Of a stretch of 27,528 nt of DNA, positions 14,655-20,860 are shown one piece after another. The first letter of the stretch is position 1, and each line of letters starts with the position of its first letter. A program made the position numbers and the translations under genes. Origin of the DNA: Planctomycetia bacterium (lineage in GTDB: Bacteria > Planctomycetota > Planctomycetia > Gemmatales > Gemmataceae). The notes beneath the pieces were generated by a model. It was not told the DNA's origin and did not search any database. It was given only the letters and a program-made list of their open reading frames with translations. The stretch covers positions 1 to 27,528 of the forward strand of contig JANXSH010000256.1 of the NCBI GenBank assembly GCA_025356615.1, in the 5' to 3' direction.

Positions 14655-15110
14655 TCACGAATGATTCAGCAATTCCAGAACCTCACCCCAGCGAGCCTCG
14701 GCCTGGCCGAACGCCCAGCAACTTCTCAAGGTGTCCTTCAGCAACGGGGCACCTTCCTTGATCTTCACTTCGAGGCGGGGGAAGTAGGCGGCAAAGTGAT
14801 ATTCGAGTAGGTGTTCCAGGAGGACAGTAGCAACGGCGGCCCGCATGTCCTCGTCTTCGGAAACACCGTACTCGCATATCACTTGCCATACCCCTTCGGG
14901 ATTCCCTTCGATGGACTCACCGACGACGATGATGGCTTGCCAACGGCAGGCGTTGTCTGGGTCATCGATGAATGAGCGGGCGACGGCGAAGAAAGAACTC
15001 GGAGGGATACCTGCGTCGATCTGCTGACGCATCAGGCGAAGTGCCTGCAACCTCTGGACTGAATCGAGAGAGGTTGCGACGCCAGCCACGTCCACTTCTT
15101 CGTGCTTCAT
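14655..15110 (-). CDS. HEAT-repeat-like hypothetical protein
   Basis: 151 residues from the ATG at 15110 (KHEEVDVAGVATSL); an in-frame TTG at 15149 would add 13 residues but lacks a ribosome site. The body is all-helical, with paired helices such as LQALRLMRQQIDAG, CRWQAIIVVGESIEGNPEGV, EDEDMRAAVATVLLEHLLEYH and PLLKDTLRSCWAFGQAEARW. This pattern suggests HEAT-like repeats. Such short proteins are frequent as hypothetical or immunity-like genes. No signal peptide. It lies 42 bp downstream of the DUF4058 gene on the same strand and may be co-transcribed with it. Confidence 0.7.
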   Translation of the reverse strand: MKHEEVDVAGVATSLDSVQRLQALRLMRQQIDAGIPPSSFFAVARSFIDDPDNACRWQAIIVVGESIEGNPEGVWQVICEYGVSEDEDMRAAVATVLLEHLLEYHFAAYFPRLEVKIKEGAPLLKDTLRSCWAFGQAEARWGEVLELLNHS

Positions 15111-15152
15111 GATCTCGTTCGAGTTGGAGTGATGTTCCCTGAAACTCAAATC

Positions 15153-15839
15153 CTACATCCGACAATCCACACAAGTCGTCGTATACGTCGCCTCCAAATC
15201 GACCGGCACCGTCGTCACCCCTCGGAGGGCCAGCGGCATGACCGGCAACGTCCGGTCGATCGCCAGAGGTATCGGCCACATTTCGATCTGGTCCCCCGTC
15301 TCCCGACGGGTGGGCCGATAGGCGACGGCATATAAGGCCGGTGCGCCGGGCAGCTCATACGCCTCGGGTTGTTCCATGAGGTGGATCAGCTCGTTATGAA
15401 GGTTCGCGAGTCGCTCGGAGACGATGTCCACGATCACCAGGCCGATCCCTTGCTGGAGGTAACTGAGACACTTGGCCGCGAAGGCCCGCCGCGCTTCGGG
15501 CCGATCCTTGTTGCCGGGGCTAATCAACTCGATCGCGGCAACGAGGGTTGCCCCGCCTGACATATGAAAGACCTGGACTTCGATCTCGTCCGGGAAGAGG
15601 GCCGGCATGACCAGAGGGGGCGCGGAAAGGGCATAGGTTCCGACCTCCACTCCAATCCCAAAGGTGCCCACGTCGCGTTCGACGCGACTCCCGACATGCA
15701 CCTGGGCTTCCGCGAAACAGTTGGAGGGTAAGACGTTGCGGTTCAGGGTCCGCACCATCTCGGTGGCCCACGCCGCGTGGAACGACTCCCAGTGACGAAG
15801 GTTTGACAGCGGCGGATGGAAGTGATCTCGGAGTGGCAT
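15153..15839 (-). CDS. DUF4058 family protein
   Basis: 228 residues from the ATG at 15839, preceded by GGGAAGGA. The start MPLRDHFHPPL, then HAAWATEMVRTLN, EAQVHVGSRVERDVGTFG, VAAIELISPGNKDRPEARR (strand ending in an acidic residue, followed by a basic cluster) and CLSYLQQGIGLVIVDIV are diagnostic of DUF4058, a cytoplasmic family abundant in planctomycetes and cyanobacteria. The IELISPGNK core recalls nuclease-type folds of the Uma2/PD-(D/E)XK kind, but activity is not established. The open frame extends to 16115, antisense to the serine dehydratase start; that part is spurious. Confidence 0.85.
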   Translation of the reverse strand: MPLRDHFHPPLSNLRHWESFHAAWATEMVRTLNRNVLPSNCFAEAQVHVGSRVERDVGTFGIGVEVGTYALSAPPLVMPALFPDEIEVQVFHMSGGATLVAAIELISPGNKDRPEARRAFAAKCLSYLQQGIGLVIVDIVSERLANLHNELIHLMEQPEAYELPGAPALYAVAYRPTRRETGDQIEMWPIPLAIDRTLPVMPLALRGVTTVPVDLEATYTTTCVDCRM

Positions 15840-15999
15840 GATTCGATCCTTCCCAAGCGACGACCTCACCTGTACACATGATATCGAACACCCGATCCGA
15901 TTGTAATCCCGCCCCCGTCCTTCCCTGCGACGCCGATATCCGTAAAATCCCCTCTCCTCTCCCTGATTCCACACCCGGCACGCGACGAAAAGACCCGCA

Positions 16000-17370
16000 A
16001 TGACACTCAGCGTCTTCGACCTGTTCAAGATCGGCATCGGCCCCTCGAGTTCGCACACGGTCGGCCCGATGCGGGCGGCGTTCCGGTTCGTCGAGATCCT
16101 CGCGGAGAGGGGCATCCTGGAGCGGGTGGGCCGAGTCCGGGCCGACCTCTACGGTTCCCTCGCCCTGACGGGGCGCGGGCACGCGACGGATACCGCCGTC
16201 TTGCTGGGCCTGTCCGGGGAGCGGCCCGACACGGTGGACCCCGACGGCGTCGAGGCGCTCGTCGCCGGGATTCGTTCGCAACGAGAGATTCGGCTGGCCG
16301 GCTGGCTGGCGACGCCGTTCCGCGAGGCGACGGACCTACTCTTCCACGAGCGAGAGTCGCTCCCCCAACACCCCAACGGCATGCGGCTGTCCGCGTTCGG
16401 CACGTCGGGCGAACCGCTCGCCGTCGAGACGTTCTTCTCGGTCGGCGGGGGGTTCATCGTTCGCGAGGGCGAGGAGACTGCACCGCAGGGGGGGAGTCGG
16501 CCCCTTCCCTTCGATTTCCGCTCGGCGGCAGAGTTGCTCGCGATGGGCCAGGCGTCTGGGCTATCGATCGCGGACATGATGCGCCAAAACGAGCAAGTGT
16601 TGCGGACACCGGCGGAGATCGACCTGGGCCTCGAACGCATCTGGGCCGTCATGGAGCAGTGCATCGAGCGCGGCTGTCGGGCCGAGGGCATCCTCCCCGG
16701 CGGGTTGAACGTCCGACGCCGGGCCTGCCGGCTGTTCCGCACCCTCCAGTCGGGGTCGGGGGCGACCGACCCGCTCTGCCTACTCGACTGGGTGAGCCTG
16801 TTCGCCCTGGCGGTCAACGAAGAGAACGCCGCCGGGAGCCGGGTCGTCACGGCCCCGACGAACGGGGCGGCGGGCGTCATCCCCGCCGTCCTCGCCTACT
16901 ACCGGAGGTTCGTTCCGGGGGCCGACGCCGAGGGGGGCCGGACCTTCCTGCTGACGGCGGCGGCGGTGGGCATGCTGTACAAGCGCAACGCCTCCCTGTC
17001 GGCGGCCGAGATGGGGTGTCAGGGGGAAGTCGGCGTGGCGTGTTCGATGGCCGCCGCCGGCCTCGCCGCCGTCATGGGCGGGAGCAACGAGCAGATCGAG
17101 AACGCCGCCGAGATCGGCATGGAACACAACCTGGGGCTGACGTGCGACCCCATCGGCGGCCTGGTCCAGGTGCCGTGCATCGAGCGGAATACGATGGGCG
17201 CGACCAAGGCGCTCAACGCGGCCCGCCTCGCCGTGCTGTACGGCGACGGGACGCACCGCGTGCCGCTCGACCGGGTCATCGAGACGATGCGACAAACGGG
17301 GGTGGACATGCAGGCGAAGTACAAGGAGACCTCGCTCGGGGGGCTGGCCGTCAACGTGGTCAACTGCTGA
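16000..17370 (+). CDS. sdaA: L-serine ammonia-lyase, single-chain iron-sulfur type
   Basis: Deaminates L-serine to pyruvate and ammonia with an oxygen-sensitive [4Fe-4S] cluster. 456 residues in the fused beta-plus-alpha arrangement. The N-terminus MTLSVFDLFKIGIGPSSSHT is the family signature. The alpha part has SRVVTAPTNGAAGVIPAVL and the cluster cysteines in AAEMGCQGEVG, GLTCDPIGG and VQVPCIERN, all present. The end is normal (KETSLGGLAVNVVNC). Only a weak purine stretch (GAAAAGA) precedes the ATG at 16000. It reads alone and is separated from the next gene by a 234-bp gap with a palindromic repeat. Confidence 0.96.
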   Translation: MTLSVFDLFKIGIGPSSSHTVGPMRAAFRFVEILAERGILERVGRVRADLYGSLALTGRGHATDTAVLLGLSGERPDTVDPDGVEALVAGIRSQREIRLAGWLATPFREATDLLFHERESLPQHPNGMRLSAFGTSGEPLAVETFFSVGGGFIVREGEETAPQGGSRPLPFDFRSAAELLAMGQASGLSIADMMRQNEQVLRTPAEIDLGLERIWAVMEQCIERGCRAEGILPGGLNVRRRACRLFRTLQSGSGATDPLCLLDWVSLFALAVNEENAAGSRVVTAPTNGAAGVIPAVLAYYRRFVPGADAEGGRTFLLTAAAVGMLYKRNASLSAAEMGCQGEVGVACSMAAAGLAAVMGGSNEQIENAAEIGMEHNLGLTCDPIGGLVQVPCIERNTMGATKALNAARLAVLYGDGTHRVPLDRVIETMRQTGVDMQAKYKETSLGGLAVNVVNC

Positions 17371-17481
17371 TTCGCTCCGAAAAGGTCTCCCCGCTCTACG
17401 ACCCGTCGAGCAAGCCGCCGGAGGTCGGCGCGAGAAGGGTCGGCTTTGGCAGGCGAGGGTTTCCTGAAGGCGGGAAGAAAC

Positions 17482-17566
17482 GAACCACAGAGGGCACAGA
17501 GGGGATACAATGAATGGATACAGAGCGTCGAACTCTTCTGTGTGTTGCTCGGTGACTCTGTGGTTC
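17482..17566. repeat. Inverted repeat of the GAACCACAGAG type
   Basis: GAACCACAGAG at 17482-17492 is the exact inverse of CTCTGTGGTTC at 17556-17566. Inward, imperfect CACAGAGG (17495-17502) faces a CAC/GAG-like counterpart. It shares the CCACAGA...CACAGA layout with the repeat at 2378-2461 and sits in the gap between sdaA and the next gene. I recognise this as a palindromic repeat common in environmental genomes; this copy is decayed. Confidence 0.7.
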
Positions 17567-17604
17567 CTAACCGCCTTGCTCGATCTTAGGGAGCGTGTCC
17601 CGTC

Positions 17605-18474
17605 ATGGCCAACTTCGACAAGCGTGTGCCGGAGAACCTCGAGGGCGACTTCTTCGTCGATAGCACCTGCATCGACTGCGACACTTGCCGCCAGGTCGCC
17701 CCGGATGTCTTCGCCGAGGGCGACGGCCACGCCTTCGTCCACCATCAGCCCCAGGAGCCGGCCTCGCGCCGGCAAGCGCTCCGCGCCTTGCTCGCGTGCC
17801 CCACCGGGTCGATCGGCACGCGCGGCGTCGAGAAGGCCGCGTCGGCGCTCGACGACTTCCCGCTCGTGATCGAGGGGCCTGTCTCCTACTGCGGCTTCAA
17901 CTCGCCGAAGTCCTACGGCGGCAACAGTTACTTCATCCGGCACCCCGAGGGGAACTGGCTGATCGACTCGCCGAAGTTCCTGCCCCGACTCGTGAAGCGG
18001 TTCGAGAGTCTGGGCGGGGTCGGGACCGTCTTCCTGACGCACAGCGACGACGTGGCCGACGCCGCCCTCTACGCCGAACACTTCGGCGCGACGCGCGTCA
18101 TCCACCGCGACGAACTGCACTCGCAGCCCGGCGCGGAACACGTCCTCGACGGGGCCGACCCCGTCGGACTCGCCCCGGAGTTCGTGGCGATCCCGACGCC
18201 GGGGCACACGAAAGGGCACTGCGTGCTCCTGTTCCGCGAGCGGTTCCTGTTCACCGGCGACCACCTCGCCTGGGACCGTCACGCCGAGCGACTCGTCGCA
18301 TCTCGCGACTATTGCTGGTACGACTGGCATCAGCAAACTGCCTCGATGGGACGCCTCGCGCCGTTCGCGTTCGAGTGGGTGCTGCCGGGCCACGGCCAGC
18401 GCGTCCACTTGCCTCGCGAGGTCATGCGTCAACAGGTGGTCCGATTATCGCGTTCGATGGTTCATGGGGGATGA
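17605..18474 (+). CDS. Ferredoxin-metallo-beta-lactamase fusion protein
   Basis: 289 residues. The N-terminal ~75 hold one [4Fe-4S] ferredoxin-like site: CIDCDTC (Cys22, 25, 28) and CPTGSI (Cys65). The rest is a metallo-beta-lactamase fold: FLTHSDDVADA (His146, Asp148, Asp149), PTPGHTKGH (His201, His205), LFTGDH (Asp219) and VLPGHG (His263). The first metal motif departs from H-x-H-x-D-H: it has H-S-D-D, and Ala where the last His is expected, so the metal site may be partial. This fusion is a known planctomycete and plant-type family without firm function; redox-linked hydrolase chemistry is inference. Its 3' end overlaps the convergent gene by 53 bp. Confidence 0.85.
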   Translation: MANFDKRVPENLEGDFFVDSTCIDCDTCRQVAPDVFAEGDGHAFVHHQPQEPASRRQALRALLACPTGSIGTRGVEKAASALDDFPLVIEGPVSYCGFNSPKSYGGNSYFIRHPEGNWLIDSPKFLPRLVKRFESLGGVGTVFLTHSDDVADAALYAEHFGATRVIHRDELHSQPGAEHVLDGADPVGLAPEFVAIPTPGHTKGHCVLLFRERFLFTGDHLAWDRHAERLVASRDYCWYDWHQQTASMGRLAPFAFEWVLPGHGQRVHLPREVMRQQVVRLSRSMVHGG

Positions 18475-19000
18475 GGCCCGCCGCCTCGAGTTCCGTCTGC
18501 CGTTGGGCGAAGGCCACCTCCTCGTTCAGCGATACGGTCGCGGGCACCGCCGAAAAGTTGGGGGCGATGCAGAAGAGGTCCCACTGCTCACCCTTGTAGC
18601 CGTGCTGGCGGACGTACCACTCGTCCTTGTCGTTCTGTTCGAGTGGGAACAGCGAGCAGGGCGCGGGCTTGTACATGAACTTGTCGCCGTCTTCGATGCC
18701 GACTTTGTGTAAGACGCAGCCCTTCTCGAAGAAGATGCACCAGGTGTCGAGGACGCGCAGCATCGGCATGCCCGCCTTGATGCGCTTGCTCAGGTAGCCG
18801 TCCTTCAGGATCGCCTTGCGCGCCTTCTCGCCGAGGTGGGGCAAGAATTTGGGGAGGTTCGCGTCGATCCGCGCCTGCTCCTCGGGCGAGACCGGGGGCC
18901 GACCGTTCTGGCAACAGACGCCTTCACAGCCCCGGCCGTAGATGCACTCGTAGGTCACGCCTTCGTTGAGGATCGCCAAAGGGGTCTTCATCCCTGCCAT
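18422..19000 (-). CDS. DUF3109 cysteine-rich protein
   Basis: 192 residues. ECIYGRGCEGVCCQNGRPPV, then MLRVLDTWCIFFEKGCVLHK, FMYKPAPCSLFPLEQ, WYVRQHGYKGEQWDLFC form the conserved Cys pattern of DUF3109 (related to YkgJ-type putative metal-binding proteins). The cysteines probably bind zinc or an iron-sulfur cluster; the reaction is unknown. Two ATGs are possible (19000 and three codons later); the first is used. The gene converges on the ferredoxin-MBL fusion with a 53-bp coding overlap and is 123 bp downstream of the ATP-grasp gene on the same strand, separated from it by an inverted repeat. Confidence 0.88.
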   Translation of the reverse strand: MAGMKTPLAILNEGVTYECIYGRGCEGVCCQNGRPPVSPEEQARIDANLPKFLPHLGEKARKAILKDGYLSKRIKAGMPMLRVLDTWCIFFEKGCVLHKVGIEDGDKFMYKPAPCSLFPLEQNDKDEWYVRQHGYKGEQWDLFCIAPNFSAVPATVSLNEEVAFAQRQTELEAAGLIPHEPSNAIIGPPVDA

Positions 19001-19050
19001 GCGAATACTCCACCCAGTTGAGAACTACAGGAAGGAGGGCGGCAAATGTA

Positions 19051-19120
19051 GCCCGACGCGCTAGCGAGGGAAACTTACACGCCCCGTCTTGCCCCTCTCC
19101 CTCACTACCGCGTCGGGCTT
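19051..19120. repeat. Inverted repeat of the AGCCCGACGCG type
   Basis: AGCCCGACGCGCTAGCGAGG (19051-19070, arm to 19072) is inverted at 19099-19120 with 2 mismatches in 22 bases and a 26-nt loop. It lies in the 123-bp gap between two genes read leftward and would form a long hairpin in their transcript. No T-tract follows, so I do not call it a terminator. The motif matches a repeat I associate with Gemmata-like genomes. Confidence 0.8.
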
Positions 19121-19123
19121 CGT

Positions 19124-20179
19124 TCAGCTCGCCTGACGGTCGAGCGAGGTGTATCGACTCGTCCGACCGGCCTTCCCGCGCGCCAGAGCATTGCGGACGA
19201 TTTGGAGCGTAAATTCGGTATGCGTGAGGCCCGCCGCCCAGAGGTTGTTCGACAGGGCGCGGTCCGGGGCGAAGTCCGGGTTGGGGTTCAACTCCAGGAT
19301 GAAGGGTTTGTTATCCCCCGTGCGGATGCGGAAGTCCACCCGCGCGTAGTCCCGGCACCCCAGGAGGCGGAACGCCCGCTTGGCGCTCTGCTCGATCTGG
19401 ACGGCCAGTTCGCCCGACAGCTCGGCCTTGAAATGGTAGTCCGTCGTCTCGTATTCCGTCGAGCCTTTGGTCCACTTCGCGTCGTAAGAGAGGATGGGCC
19501 AGTAGCCCGGCCCGCCGACGGGGAAGACGACTTCGGTGCCGGGCAGGAGTCGCAGGTCGGGCATCTCGACCAGGGCGACCGTCAGCTCCCGCCCGAAGAT
19601 GAACTCCTCGACGATGACCGGCTGGCCGAACTGCTCGGTGAGGAACAAGACGCGGTCGTTCAGCCCGGCGAGGTCCGTCGCCACGCTCAACTGATCGACC
19701 CCGACGCTGGCGTCCTGTTGGGCGGGCTTCACGATGACCGGGAACTTCAGCGGGCACTCGGCGAGCGGCTCCTGCCCCGGCTCGAAGACCAAGAACGGCG
19801 CGGTCGGCAGACCTTCGCCCTGAAAGAGGCGCTTGGCCATGTGCTTGCTTCGCGCCAGCAGCAGCGTCGGGAACGGACACCCCGTGTAAGGAACGCCGAG
19901 CCACTCGAGGATGCCTGCGGCGTACATCTCCGTGGCGTTGTCGTCGGCAGTGCCCTCGAAGAGGTTGACGATCGCGTCCGGCGCGTAGGCCCGCACGCCC
20001 TCGATCAAGGCCTGGGGGTCGGAGGTGATCCCGAGGCGATCGACCGCGTAGCCGGCCTCGCCGATGACCTCGAGGACGGCTTCGACGTTGTCGAGGACTT
20101 CCACTTCGGAGATGTAGTCGGGGTGGCTTTCCGGCAAGACCGGCTCGTTGTACACGACGAGTATTCGCTCGAGCGACAT
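19124..20179 (-). CDS. D-alanine-D-alanine ligase-like ATP-grasp protein
   Basis: 351 residues with the ATP-grasp layout of Ddl enzymes: the N-terminal domain (RILVVYNEPVLPESHPDYIS) contains VNLFEGTADDN; then PYTGCPFPTLLLARSKHMAK, PVIVKPAQQDASVGVDQLSV (ATP lysine), VIVEEFIFGRELTVALVEM, and the metal-binding end ARVDFRIRTGDNKPFILELN followed by PNPDF. True Ddl joins two D-Ala for peptidoglycan. The leader region and ELNPNPDFAPD are typical of a Ddl-like group that may ligate other substrates, so no symbol is given. A GAGGAT site precedes ATG 20179. It reads away from the 681-bp intergenic stretch that contains a TTGACA-like box at 20321-20326 on its strand. Confidence 0.88.
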   Translation of the reverse strand: MSLERILVVYNEPVLPESHPDYISEVEVLDNVEAVLEVIGEAGYAVDRLGITSDPQALIEGVRAYAPDAIVNLFEGTADDNATEMYAAGILEWLGVPYTGCPFPTLLLARSKHMAKRLFQGEGLPTAPFLVFEPGQEPLAECPLKFPVIVKPAQQDASVGVDQLSVATDLAGLNDRVLFLTEQFGQPVIVEEFIFGRELTVALVEMPDLRLLPGTEVVFPVGGPGYWPILSYDAKWTKGSTEYETTDYHFKAELSGELAVQIEQSAKRAFRLLGCRDYARVDFRIRTGDNKPFILELNPNPDFAPDRALSNNLWAAGLTHTEFTLQIVRNALARGKAGRTSRYTSLDRQAS

Positions 20180-20400
20180 AGCTCATCCTCATTTCATTAC
20201 AATCGGGGACAAGGTCGATCCCGTCCGGTCAGGCGATCTTCGCTAACAGCCCAATCCGACCCGAACGCGCCGTATCCTGCCACATGCGCGGATACCGGAC
20301 AATGCCAATCTTGCCTGGATTGTCAAGGGGGTGATAGTACCTTGGCAACGAAAGAGATTACGCCAAGACGATGCGAAGACCTCGCCCGACCGCTCCTCCG

Positions 20401-20633
20401 AGGCATTGGTATCTACACGAGTGAAGGGACGGGGGATGAGTCCGATGCTGGTTAGACCTAACCCCCTAACCCCCTTCCCTAAAGGGAAGGGGGGACCGGA
20501 GGCATGTCTGAGTGCATCAAGTCTCCCTTTGGCTGGTCTTGCTCCCCCTCCCCTTTAGGGGAGGGGGCTGGGGGGGGGGGTCAGCCGTTGGGAGACCGTA
20601 CCCTCTCTTCGACTCGTGTAGATCCCAATGCCT
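20401..20633. mobile_element. Composite palindromic element with nested hairpins (MITE/REP-like)
   Basis: The outer arms AGGCATTGGTATCTACACGA (20401-20420, arm to 20422) and their inverse at 20612-20633 match at 21 of 22 positions. Inside are two perfect 11-bp stems with 2-nt loops: CCCCCTTCCCT/AGGGAAGGGGG at 20470-20480 and 20483-20493, and CCCCCTCCCCT/AGGGGAGGGGG at 20544-20554 and 20557-20567. A run of 11 G follows at 20570-20580. There is no coding capacity. A non-autonomous mobile element is the simplest reading; the mobilising enzyme is not in the window. Confidence 0.75.
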
Positions 20634-20732
20634 TGGAGGCGAGGGGCCGAGGGGGAAGTCTTTCCTTGACGAACCCATGACACCCCTGGACGCACCTCAT
20701 AGATTAGTCCTATCTTGCAAGGATGCCCTTAT

Positions 20733-20758
20733 TCGCATGAAGATTCCATGATGCGAAC
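20733..20758. promoter_or_regulatory. Operator-like inverted repeat upstream of the kinase
   Basis: TTCGCAT (20733-20739) and ATGCGAA (20752-20758) are perfect inverted 7-mers with a 12-nt centre (19 bp centre to centre). They end 3 bp before the -35 box at 20762. A dimeric regulator could bind here; none is identified. Confidence 0.4.
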
Positions 20759-20761
20759 CCG

Positions 20762-20789
20762 TTCGACACATCCCGGCGCGTGCTACAAT
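20762..20789 (+). promoter_or_regulatory. Promoter of the hybrid histidine kinase
   Basis: TTCGAC at 20762-20767 and TACAAT at 20784-20789 with a 16-nt spacer. Transcription would start near 20796, at the foot of a small hairpin, leaving a leader of about 65 nt. Confidence 0.55.
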
Positions 20790-20860
20790 AAAGCTGTCCC
20801 CTATCGGGACGACTTTCCTGCGGCTTCTCCCTTATCTTTTGCCGTCAGGGTGAGGTAGCC

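Larger units (their letters stand above)
20180..20860. other. 681-bp gene-free region between ATP-grasp gene and kinase
   Basis: No gene is supported. On the left, TTGACA (minus strand, 20321-20326) may be the -35 of the ATP-grasp gene. It overlaps a 6-bp inverted repeat GACAAT/ATTGTC (20298-20303, 20319-20324). The centre holds a 233-bp composite palindrome. The right end holds an operator-like palindrome, a promoter and a small 5'-leader hairpin GTCCC/GGGAC (20796-20800, 20806-20810). Confidence 0.7.

Noticed and set aside
16780..18432. 550-codon minus-strand ORF
   Set aside because: Crosses serine dehydratase, a repeat and the ferredoxin-MBL gene in antisense; composition-driven.
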